Shown here in pieces: positions 6,997 through 14,409 of a stretch of DNA of 64,000 nucleotides. The DNA is taken from positions 1 to 64,000 of the forward strand of contig NZ_QWEG01000005.1 of NCBI RefSeq assembly GCF_003515685.1, given 5' to 3'. This stretch comes from Neobacillus notoginsengisoli (lineage in GTDB: Bacteria > Bacillota > Bacilli > Bacillales > Cytobacillaceae). Position numbers and translations under genes: made by a program. The notes under the pieces were generated by a model. That model saw nothing but the letters and a program-made list of their open reading frames with translations. It made no database searches and had not been told where the DNA came from. Position 1 is the stretch's first letter. Each line of letters starts with the position of its first letter.

Positions 6997-7114
6997 GCCA
7001 AATTTTATAGAGCCATAAATATATGGTTTTTAAATTTCTTTTTGAAACCTTACGCGAAATTGGTTATGATGAAAACATTGCCAACTTTACGAAATGAAAA
7101 ATGAGGTGTGTACC

Positions 7115-7636
7115 ATGTTGAATCTTTTCCTGCCCTCAGAGCATGTAAAGAGTATTTTTGCGATTACACCTGAACAACTAAAAGAGAAGGGGATTAAAGG
7201 GATCATTACTGACCTTGATAATACCCTTGTTGAATGGGACAGGCCAAACGCAACGCCGAAACTGATTGAATGGTTCGATGAAATGAGAAAGAACGATATA
7301 CTAGTGACGATTGTATCCAACAATAATGAACAAAGAGTTAAATCATTTTCGGATCCATTAGGCATACCGTTTATTTTCCAGGCAAGAAAGCCGATGACAA
7401 AGGCTTTCCGGAAAGCGATTAAACAGATGGGTCTTAAGAGAGAAGAAGCTGTCGTCATAGGAGACCAGCTGTTGACAGACGTATTTGGAGGCAATCGGGG
7501 CGGATTCCATACGATCCTCGTTGTTCCGGTTGCCAAGACGGATGGCTTTTTCACTAAGTTCAACCGAAAAATAGAAAGAAGAATCCTGAATTTCTTTAGA
7601 AAAAAAGGGATGATCAATTGGGAGGATTCACTGTGA
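7115..7636 (+). CDS. yqeG: YqeG family HAD-type phosphatase
   Basis: HAD IIIA superfamily protein, 173 residues. The nucleophile motif IITDLDNTLV (Asp near residue 31, acid Asp two later), motif II VTIVSNN, the Lys in ARKPMTKA and motif IV VIGDQLLTDV are all present, so a phosphatase is expected; the substrate is not established. It is close to mitochondrial GEP4-like phosphatidylglycerophosphate phosphatases, and that role is plausible. ATG 7115 is chosen over 7094 because GAGGTG lies 8 bases before it and the product then starts MLNLFLPSEHV as in the family. First gene of a tight operon; its stop overlaps the yqeH start. Confidence 0.93.
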   Translation: MLNLFLPSEHVKSIFAITPEQLKEKGIKGIITDLDNTLVEWDRPNATPKLIEWFDEMRKNDILVTIVSNNNEQRVKSFSDPLGIPFIFQARKPMTKAFRKAIKQMGLKREEAVVIGDQLLTDVFGGNRGGFHTILVVPVAKTDGFFTKFNRKIERRILNFFRKKGMINWEDSL

Positions 7637-8745
7637 ATACTGACCATGAAAAAGAAATTTGCATTGGTTGCGGAGTTGCAATCCAGACGGATGAACCAGG
7701 GGAACTGGGCTATGCGCCGGCTTCTTCCTTAGAGAAGGAGCAAATCATCTGCCAGCGTTGTTTCAGATTGAAGCATTATAACGAAGTCCAGGATGTCAGC
7801 CTCACGGACGATGACTTTCTGAAAATATTGAATCAAATCGGTACGACCGATGCTCTAATCGTAAAAATCGTGGATATTTTTGATTTTAACGGAAGCTGGA
7901 TTCCCGGGATGCACCGTTTTGCCGGGAAAAATAAAATCCTTCTGGTTGGAAACAAGGTTGATTTACTCCCAAAATCAGTAAAGCAACAAAAGCTAATCAA
8001 TTGGATGAAGCATGAATCAAGGGATTTGGGACTGCAGGCCGAGGATGTGTTCCTCATCTCAGCAGCAAAAGGAAAGTTCATACGAGAAACAGCGGCAGCC
8101 ATTGATTCCCACAGGCAAGGGAAGGATGTTTTCGTTGTTGGCTGTACAAACGTAGGGAAATCCACATTTATCAACAGGATTATCAAGGAAGTGGCCGGCG
8201 GTCAGGATGTCATTACGACATCGCACTTTCCGGGAACGACACTTGATATCATAAAAATTCCATTGGAAGATGGCAGGTCGCTGATTGATACCCCTGGAAT
8301 TATCAACCATCACCAGATGGCCCATTATGTAGGGAAACAGGATCTAAAAGTCATAACCCCAAAAAAAGAGATTAAACCAAGGGTTTATCAGTTAAATGAA
8401 GCTCAAACCCTTTTCTTCGGAGGGCTGGGAAGGCTTGATTATCTTTCGGGGGGCAGGAGGTCGTTTATCTGCCACTTTTCGAACGAGCTTGATATCCACC
8501 GGACGAAAACAGAAAACGCCGATGCATTGTATGAGCGCCAAGCTGGAGAAATCCTCACCCCTCCGAAAAAGGAAGAATTGAAGTCCTTCCCTGAGCTCGT
8601 AAAGCAAGAGTTTACGATTAAAGAAGCTAAAACTGATATTGTTTTTTCTGGCCTTGGATGGGTTACAGTGAATGAACCAGGCGCAAAAGTTGCGGCCTAC
8701 GTTCCGCGTGGCGTGCAGACAATCCTCAGAAAATCGCTTATATAG
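7633..8745 (+). CDS. yqeH: Ribosome biogenesis GTPase YqeH
   Basis: Circularly permuted GTPase needed for 30S subunit assembly. N-terminal Cys4 zinc finger (CIGCG ... CQRCF, residues about 11-43). The permuted G motifs follow: NKVDL (G4), ISAAKG (G5), GCTNVGKST (G1) and DTPGI (G3), then a C-terminal RNA-binding region. GTG 7633 is chosen because GGAGG (7621-7625) precedes it by 7 bases; the codon overlaps the yqeG stop (GTGA), indicating translational coupling. 370 residues. Confidence 0.96.
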   Translation: MNTDHEKEICIGCGVAIQTDEPGELGYAPASSLEKEQIICQRCFRLKHYNEVQDVSLTDDDFLKILNQIGTTDALIVKIVDIFDFNGSWIPGMHRFAGKNKILLVGNKVDLLPKSVKQQKLINWMKHESRDLGLQAEDVFLISAAKGKFIRETAAAIDSHRQGKDVFVVGCTNVGKSTFINRIIKEVAGGQDVITTSHFPGTTLDIIKIPLEDGRSLIDTPGIINHHQMAHYVGKQDLKVITPKKEIKPRVYQLNEAQTLFFGGLGRLDYLSGGRRSFICHFSNELDIHRTKTENADALYERQAGEILTPPKKEELKSFPELVKQEFTIKEAKTDIVFSGLGWVTVNEPGAKVAAYVPRGVQTILRKSLI

Positions 8746-8762
8746 ATTCAGGGGGAGAAACG

Positions 8763-9602
8763 TTGAAAAAGTTTTTTGGCGTAATTGGGAATCCGATTGC
8801 CCAATCCATTTCGCCTCAGATGCACAATAATCTATTTGTTTATTACGGCATTGATGCCCATTACCATCCATTCTTAGTTGAAAGAGGAAAACTATCTGAA
8901 GCAGTACAAGGATTAAAGGCGCTTGGCGTGGCTGGTTTTAATGTGACGGTCCCATTTAAAACGGACATCATTCCTTTATTGGACTGGATTGACCCGCTTG
9001 CGCTTGAAATCGGCGCTGTAAACACCGTTGTAAACAAAGATGGAATACTTTTAGGCTACAATACAGATGGCCCTGGCTTTCTAAAAAGCCTCGAGGAAGA
9101 GCTGACACTCCCGAAACAGCCGGCCATTTTAATCATCGGGGCTGGCGGTGCGGCGCGCGCGATTTTTTTCACGCTTGAAAAAATCGGACCGTCAGCAATT
9201 GATCTATGCAACCGAAGCCTGGAAAAAGCGCAGTCCCTTGCCGCTGAAGCAAAATCTCATGTTCCTTCGAATGCATTGACTCTGGATGAAGCCGAGCGCA
9301 GGCTAAACGACTACGATCTTATCATCCAAACGACGACAGTTGGCATGTATCCGGAAATTGGCCAGCTTCCTCTTGACCCTGGCGGTATGAATAAACCTTT
9401 TTCTGCTGCTGATATTATTTATAATCCATATGAGACAGAATTCCTTAAGCGGTGCCGGCTTCGGGGAGCTAAAACCGTTAATGGCATCGGCATGTTCGTC
9501 TATCAAGGAGCACTTGCGTTTGAATTGTGGACAGGTGTTGAACCGGATAGCGAGAGAATGAGGCGAACTGTATTAAATCAACTGGGAGGTGCAACATGTT
9601 AA
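8763..9602 (+). CDS. aroE: Shikimate dehydrogenase
   Basis: NADPH-dependent reduction of 3-dehydroshikimate to shikimate in aromatic amino acid synthesis. Substrate-site residues are visible: NPIAQSISPQMHNN, NVTVPFK (catalytic Lys) and NTDG (catalytic Asp). The Rossmann nucleotide loop is GAGGAARA (about residues 129-136). TTG start with GGGGGAGAAACG upstream. 279 residues, normal length. The stop overlaps the yhbY start by 7 bases. Confidence 0.96.
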   Translation: MKKFFGVIGNPIAQSISPQMHNNLFVYYGIDAHYHPFLVERGKLSEAVQGLKALGVAGFNVTVPFKTDIIPLLDWIDPLALEIGAVNTVVNKDGILLGYNTDGPGFLKSLEEELTLPKQPAILIIGAGGAARAIFFTLEKIGPSAIDLCNRSLEKAQSLAAEAKSHVPSNALTLDEAERRLNDYDLIIQTTTVGMYPEIGQLPLDPGGMNKPFSAADIIYNPYETEFLKRCRLRGAKTVNGIGMFVYQGALAFELWTGVEPDSERMRRTVLNQLGGATC

Positions 9603-9886
9603 CAGGAAAACAAAAAAGATTCCTCCGCTCAAAAGCCCATCACCTTTCACCGATCTTCCAGGTGGGAAAAGGCGGCGTGAATGAAAATATGGTTAAACAG
9701 ATTTCTGACGCTCTTGAAGCTAGGGAACTGCTGAAGGTCAGTATCCTGCAAAATTTTGACGGGGACAAAAACGAAGCAGCAGAAAAACTAGCGCTTGGAA
9801 CGAAAGCGGAACTTGTCCAATTAATTGGGAATACGATTGTCCTTTATCGGGAGTCTGTGGAAAACAAGCAAATTAAGCTCCCTTAA
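9596..9886 (+). CDS. yhbY: YhbY/YqeI family RNA-binding protein (CRM domain)
   Basis: A 96-residue single CRM-domain protein that associates with pre-50S particles. The start LTGKQKRFLRSKAHHLSP, the GKGG loop (VGKGGVNENM) and the helix of KVSILQN are family hallmarks. ATG 9596 lies inside the end of aroE, after GGGAGGTGCA. Its place in the yqe ribosome-assembly operon (YqeH, NadD, RsfS) fits a ribosome-assembly role. Confidence 0.93.
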   Translation: MLTGKQKRFLRSKAHHLSPIFQVGKGGVNENMVKQISDALEARELLKVSILQNFDGDKNEAAEKLALGTKAELVQLIGNTIVLYRESVENKQIKLP

Positions 9887-9910
9887 TGAGCATAATAAGG
9901 AGGCGGCTTC

Positions 9911-10480
9911 GTGAAAAAAATCGGCATTCTGGGGGGAACCTTCAACCCTCCCCATCTAGGCCATTTAATCATCGCCAATGAAGTTTGCCATGCTTTAAAT
10001 CTGGATGAAGTTTGGTTTTTGCCTAACCAAGAACCCCCTCACAAAAAAAAGGCGGGCGGGGCCAGTGATGAAGATCGTCTAGCCATGCTTGAAAGTGCGA
10101 TAAAAGGGAATAAGTTGTTTAAGGTAGAAGCCATTGAGCTTGGCCGGGAAGGCCCTTCGTATACGATAGATACGATGAAAATTTTGGTCGACAGAAATCC
10201 GGACGCTGAATTTTACTTTATTATTGGCGCGGACATGGTTGAATATCTTTCGAAATGGCGCCAAATTGATGAGCTCCTGAATCTTGTCACTTTTGTAGGG
10301 GTACAAAGACCCGGATATGGATTAATAACTACATATCCAGTCCAGATTGTGGATATCCCCGCGATTGATATCTCATCCAGTATGATTCGGGAAAGATTGC
10401 ATCAAGGCAGGACAGTGAACTATTTACTTTCTGAAGGCGTAATCAGGCAAATCAGGGAGAAGCATTTATATGGAACGTGA
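9911..10480 (+). CDS. nadD: Nicotinate-nucleotide adenylyltransferase
   Basis: Joins nicotinate mononucleotide and ATP to deamido-NAD in NAD synthesis. The nucleotidyltransferase motifs GGTFNPPHLGHL (residues 8-19; HxGH) and ISSSMIR (near 157) are present. GTG start after AAGGAGGCGGCTTC. 189 residues. Overlaps yqeK by 11 bases. Confidence 0.96.
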   Translation: MKKIGILGGTFNPPHLGHLIIANEVCHALNLDEVWFLPNQEPPHKKKAGGASDEDRLAMLESAIKGNKLFKVEAIELGREGPSYTIDTMKILVDRNPDAEFYFIIGADMVEYLSKWRQIDELLNLVTFVGVQRPGYGLITTYPVQIVDIPAIDISSSMIRERLHQGRTVNYLLSEGVIRQIREKHLYGT

Positions 10481-11042
10481 GGCAGCTCTGCAAATTGTTA
10501 AGGAACAATTAACGGAACATCGCTATATTCATACAGTAGGTGTAATGGAAACAGCCATCACACTCGCAAAAAGGTATGGGGCCAATCCAAAGCAAGCGGA
10601 ACTGGCAGCAATTTTTCATGACTATGCGAAATTCCGGCCAAAGGAAGACATGAAAAAAATTATTATCGAACAAGGGTATCCCGAGGACTTGCTTGATTAC
10701 AGCCCCGAACTGTGGCATGCTCCCGCCGGTGCCTATCTGGTGGAACATGAAGCGGGAATAACCGATTCGGAAGTACTTGATGCCATCCGATACCACACAT
10801 CGGGAAGGCCGAGAATGCGGTTATTGGAAAAAATAATCTATCTGGCTGATTATATTGAGCCAGGGAGAAGTTTTCCCGGAGTGGAAGACACACGTATAAT
10901 TGCAAAATCCGACCTTGACGGGGCACTGATCCACTCAATAAAAAATACGATTTCGTTTTTGCTTAAAAAGAACCAACCTGTTTACCCGGACACCTTTTTA
11001 ACTTATAATGACCTCGTTAAAAACAGGAGGACTGATGAATGA
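10470..11042 (+). CDS. yqeK: HD-domain diadenosine tetraphosphatase YqeK
   Basis: Symmetrical Ap4A hydrolase of the HD superfamily, removing the stress-linked dinucleotide. The metal site is visible: H in HTVGV, the HD pair in AAIFHDYAK (about residues 50-51), H in LWHAPAG and D near LADYIEPG. 190 residues. Start inside nadD; the stop overlaps the rsfS start (ATGA), so the operon is tightly coupled. Confidence 0.94.
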   Translation: MEREAALQIVKEQLTEHRYIHTVGVMETAITLAKRYGANPKQAELAAIFHDYAKFRPKEDMKKIIIEQGYPEDLLDYSPELWHAPAGAYLVEHEAGITDSEVLDAIRYHTSGRPRMRLLEKIIYLADYIEPGRSFPGVEDTRIIAKSDLDGALIHSIKNTISFLLKKNQPVYPDTFLTYNDLVKNRRTDE

Positions 11043-11395
11043 GTAACATTGAGTTATTGCAAATAGCGGTTAAAGCCGCAGATGATAAACGGGCGGAAGA
11101 CATTTTGGCCCTAAATATGAAAGGGATTTCCCTTATAGCCGATTATTTCATGATTTGTCACGGGAATTCCGATAAACAAGTACAGGCAATCGCAAGGGAA
11201 ATAAAAGAGAAGGCTGCGGAGAATGGATTCGAGGCCAAAAGAATGGAAGGCTTTGATGAAGCGAAATGGGTGCTAATTGATCTTGGCGACGTTGTTGCAC
11301 ATGTTTTCCATCGAGATGAACGTACTTACTACAACCTGGAAAGGCTATGGGGAGACGCGCCATTGGAAGATATCTCGAGTGTCATTCAACAATGA
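11039..11395 (+). CDS. rsfS: Ribosomal silencing factor RsfS
   Basis: Binds L14 on the large subunit and blocks subunit joining when nutrients fall. 118 residues with the family core (LIADYFMICHGNSDKQVQAI and WVLIDLGDVVAHVF, each seen in full). Start overlaps yqeK. Ends ATGA with yqeM. Confidence 0.95.
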   Translation: MSNIELLQIAVKAADDKRAEDILALNMKGISLIADYFMICHGNSDKQVQAIAREIKEKAAENGFEAKRMEGFDEAKWVLIDLGDVVAHVFHRDERTYYNLERLWGDAPLEDISSVIQQ

Positions 11396-12144
11396 GTTAC
11401 GGTCACTTTGCCTATTTGTATGACCAATTAATGGAGGATGCTCCGTACGATGATTGGGCTGGTTTTGCTTTGAAAAACTGGCAAAAGCACGGACCAAAAA
11501 GCGAGAAATCATTCCTGGATTTAGGCTGTGGAACCGGTGAAATCTCTTTAAGGCTAGCCGATTCAGGTTTTCATGTTACAGGAGTTGACCTTTCTCCGGA
11601 CATGCTTGCTGTCGCGAGGGAAAAGGCGGATAACACCGGCTCTTCCATTCGGTTTGTTGAGCAGGATATGTCTGAGTTAGAAATGGATGATAAGTATGGC
11701 ATAATCGGCATTTTTTGCGATTCGCTCAATTATCTGGAGTCGGAGGAACAAGTACGCAAAACTTTCGGAAAAGCCGTAAAGTATCTTGTTCCCGGCGGAT
11801 TACTTATGTTTGACGTGCATTCAATCGAAAAAGTAGCAAATGGGTTCATCAATCGTTCTTTTTCACTGAACGGTGAAAATGTAGCCTATATATGGGATAG
11901 CTTTAGCGGGGAAGATCCAAATAGCGTTGAGCATGAAATCAGCTTTTTTGTGCGGGATGAACAGGATGGCAAATATGACCGCTATGATGAAATTCATTAT
12001 CAGCGTACCTTTCCCGTTGAAACTTACCGTAGCTGGCTTGAAGAGGTTGGCTTGGAAGTTGTTTCCATCACATCTGATTTTCTTACAATTGAACCCGCCG
12101 AGGAGTCAGAACGTGTTTTTTTCGTTGCCAAAAAATCGAAATAA
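11392..12144 (+). CDS. yqeM: SAM-dependent methyltransferase YqeM
   Basis: Class I methyltransferase of unknown target, conserved at this position in Bacillus. Motif I LDLGCGTGEIS (about residues 41-51), the acidic post-I VDLSPDML and the DSLNY motif are present. ATG 11392 (overlapping the rsfS stop) gives MSYGHFAYLYDQLM, the family's usual start; the longer frame from 11347 lies within rsfS. 250 residues. Last gene of the yqeG operon, followed by a strong terminator. Confidence 0.92.
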   Translation: MSYGHFAYLYDQLMEDAPYDDWAGFALKNWQKHGPKSEKSFLDLGCGTGEISLRLADSGFHVTGVDLSPDMLAVAREKADNTGSSIRFVEQDMSELEMDDKYGIIGIFCDSLNYLESEEQVRKTFGKAVKYLVPGGLLMFDVHSIEKVANGFINRSFSLNGENVAYIWDSFSGEDPNSVEHEISFFVRDEQDGKYDRYDEIHYQRTFPVETYRSWLEEVGLEVVSITSDFLTIEPAEESERVFFVAKKSK

Positions 12145-12145
12145 T

Positions 12146-12183
12146 AAATGGCCATTTCTAAAAGAAATGGCCATTATTTTTTT
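12146..12183. terminator. Terminator between yqeM and comER
   Basis: AATGGCCATTTCT and AGAAATGGCCATT form a perfect stem followed by T7. yqeM and comER converge here. Confidence 0.9.
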
Positions 12184-12222
12184 CTTGCTAGCAGGAGATT
12201 GATGATCGCTGTCGAATATTGT

Positions 12223-13044
12223 TTAGGAGCGGTATTGTTTTTCTACGTGTTCAAGATCCTCCTTAAACTTTGCGTGTGTCGCCCGGAATAAATCCCGGAA
12301 CATGTCGCCTAAGCCGTTTTCAAGCACCTTGATTCCTTCACCAGTTATCCCGCCTTTAACACAAACCTTTTCTTGAAGCGCCGGTAATGTGTAATGCCCT
12401 TTCCTTAGGAGTTCACCCATCCCAATTAGCATCCCACTAGCCATATTTGTTGCTCTTTCTTCGTCAATATTCGTTTCATTTACAGCAGCTAAAACAAATT
12501 CCTGAAGTAGATAACTGAAAAAAGCGGGCCCGCAGCTGACGATATCAGAAGCTACCCTCACGTATTGCTGTTCAATTTCTATTGGTTCGGATATTTTCCT
12601 AATCAATTCGCCCAGTTTCGTTTTCCAATCCGATGAGCATTTTTCCCCATAGGTTACTAACGTCACCCCAGCCAAGGCCCTGTTGGTAATGCTTGGAATC
12701 ATTCTAATCACCGAGCAGTCTGCGGTTGTTTCCAACTGATCTGTCCGAATAGGGCTTGTGATTGACACAAGACATTTTTCCTCTGCAAGAAAGGAGGCGA
12801 TTTCCATCAGAACGCCCCGGCTTTCTAATGGCTTAACACACAGGAAAATGATATCTGCAAAATGGGCAACCTCAGCCGCTTTCTCTGCGACATGTATGCC
12901 CGGATAAACTTTTTTCAGTGCTTCGGCCTTTGCTAATGTCCGATTAACGGCCATAAGTGAACCTTCTTCAACCGCTCCGCTGTCAAGGAGTGCTTCTGCA
13001 AGAATCCGCCCCATATTCCCAGTCCCGATAATCCCGATTTTCAT
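12223..13044 (-). CDS. comER: ComER, pyrroline-5-carboxylate reductase-like protein
   Basis: ProC-family protein divergent from comEA, as in B. subtilis, where it is not needed for competence and its function is unclear (linked to sporulation/biofilm entry in some Bacillus). N-terminal Rossmann motif GIIGTGNMG (residues 4-12); C-terminal helical domain with GPAFFSYL and the KGGITGEG segment, which replaces the KGGTTE motif of true P5C reductase, so catalytic activity is uncertain. GGAGGGAAAAACTTC precedes ATG. 273 residues. Confidence 0.93.
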   Translation of the reverse strand: MKIGIIGTGNMGRILAEALLDSGAVEEGSLMAVNRTLAKAEALKKVYPGIHVAEKAAEVAHFADIIFLCVKPLESRGVLMEIASFLAEEKCLVSITSPIRTDQLETTADCSVIRMIPSITNRALAGVTLVTYGEKCSSDWKTKLGELIRKISEPIEIEQQYVRVASDIVSCGPAFFSYLLQEFVLAAVNETNIDEERATNMASGMLIGMGELLRKGHYTLPALQEKVCVKGGITGEGIKVLENGLGDMFRDLFRATHAKFKEDLEHVEKQYRS

Positions 13045-13127
13045 GAAGTTTTTCCCTCCTAGCCAAACGAATACCCACTATAACGTTATGAAGAGAACAA
13101 GCAACTTATACCAAAAGGAGAATGCCG

Positions 13128-13745
13128 ATGAAAGCCTGGTTACTGGAAAACAAATATTATGCCGCTGCTGCACTTATTGTTTTGGCCGTTTTTGTTTACT
13201 TTTCGCAAAAAGATTCCCTGACGGAACCTCCCGGAGAAAATGAAATTCTTCAGGCTCAAGCTGCCGATCGTGAGAATGAAGGATTGGGGGTGAAAGAGGA
13301 AAATGACATACCTGAAATCATCCTCGTAGATGTAAAAGGCGCCGTGAAAAAGCCTGGTGTGTATAAAGGTGAAAAGGAAGAGCGGGTTGTCGATCTCATT
13401 CAACGTGCGGGAGGCCTGGCGGAGCATGCGGATGCGAGCCAGGTCAACTTTGCGCAGAGGATTGAAGATGAAATGGTGATTGTCATCCCGCTGCAGGGTG
13501 AAGTGGAACCAGCTGCCGTTCCGCTAGCATCCACGGGGGAAAAGGGTGGCGATAAAATTAATATTAATAAAGCGGATGTGGCTGAATTGCAGAATATACC
13601 CGGGATTGGCCCGGCAAAAGCCGTGGCTATTATTGACTATCGAGAAAAGAATGGGCCTTTCAAGAATCCAGAGGAATTAAAAGAAGTCAGCGGGATAGGT
13701 GAGAAAACTTTTGAAAAACTGGAGGGTGCCATAACTGTCCGTTGA
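13128..13745 (+). CDS. comEA: Competence DNA receptor ComEA
   Basis: Membrane-anchored double-stranded DNA receptor for transformation. One N-terminal helix (about residues 8-24), a linker, an SLBB domain (VDVKGAVKKPGVY...RVVDLIQRAGG, about 63-125) and two C-terminal helix-hairpin-helix motifs (INKADVAELQNIPGIGPAKA and VSGIGEKTFEKL). ATG 13128 is preferred over 13122 because AAGGAG (13115-13120) is 7 bases away. 205 residues. First gene of comEABC; the com genes imply a complete uptake module here. Confidence 0.95.
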   Translation: MKAWLLENKYYAAAALIVLAVFVYFSQKDSLTEPPGENEILQAQAADRENEGLGVKEENDIPEIILVDVKGAVKKPGVYKGEKEERVVDLIQRAGGLAEHADASQVNFAQRIEDEMVIVIPLQGEVEPAAVPLASTGEKGGDKININKADVAELQNIPGIGPAKAVAIIDYREKNGPFKNPEELKEVSGIGEKTFEKLEGAITVR

Positions 13746-13818
13746 CCGTCAAAGAAGGAAGAAGGTAAACTAGAGAAGGCGGAAAGACTATGATGACAAC
13801 CTATTAGGGGGAGAGAAT

Positions 13819-14307
13819 GTGGAACGAATTTCATGGGATCAGTACTTCATGGCTCAGAGCCATCTGCTTGCCCTTAGGAGCACATGTACGAGGCTAATGG
13901 TAGGAGCTACAGTTGTAAGGGATAAAAGGATTATTGCGGGTGGTTATAATGGCTCGATTGCTGGAGGGGAACACTGTACCGACAATGGCTGTTACGTCAT
14001 TGACCACCATTGTGTCAGGACCATCCACGCTGAAATGAACGCACTTCTTCAATGTGCAAAGTTCGGGGTGCCCACAGAAGGGGCGGATATTTATGTCACC
14101 CATTTCCCTTGCCTGCAATGCTCAAAAGCGATTATCCAAGCTGGTATTAAAACAGTATATTACGCAAGTGATTACAAAAACCATCCTTATGCGGCAGAGC
14201 TTTTTGAAAAAGCGAATGTAAAAACAGAAAAAGTCGAGCTGGAGCAAACAACGATTGACTTTACTCAAATTATTTCGCCTGCGGGCATCGTACAAGAGTC
14301 TAAATAA
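13819..14307 (+). CDS. comEB: ComEB, dCMP deaminase family protein
   Basis: Zinc deaminase of the dCMP deaminase family. The zinc ligands are visible: HAEMNAL (His/catalytic Glu) and PCLQCSKA (two Cys). GTG start after AGGGGGAGAGAAT. 162 residues, a little shorter than B. subtilis ComEB (about 189). The role in competence is by gene order only; dCMP deamination to dUMP is the expected reaction. Confidence 0.94.
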   Translation: MERISWDQYFMAQSHLLALRSTCTRLMVGATVVRDKRIIAGGYNGSIAGGEHCTDNGCYVIDHHCVRTIHAEMNALLQCAKFGVPTEGADIYVTHFPCLQCSKAIIQAGIKTVYYASDYKNHPYAAELFEKANVKTEKVELEQTTIDFTQIISPAGIVQESK

Positions 14308-14320
14308 TCATCCTTCACTA

Positions 14321-14344
14321 GGCATCCCTTTTCATGGGGATGCC
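14321..14344 (+). terminator. Hairpin between comEB and comEC
   Basis: GGCATCCC pairs with GGGATGCC around a short loop. There is no strong T run, so read-through into comEC is likely. Confidence 0.4.
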
Positions 14345-14409
14345 GACCTTTAACCTCACAGCCAATAAACAACTTTTAAAAGCTAATATCCCCTTACTTG
14401 GAGGTATGT

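Noticed and set aside
7087-7647. 186-codon minus-strand ORF opposite yqeG
   Set aside because: Antisense shadow of a well-conserved gene.
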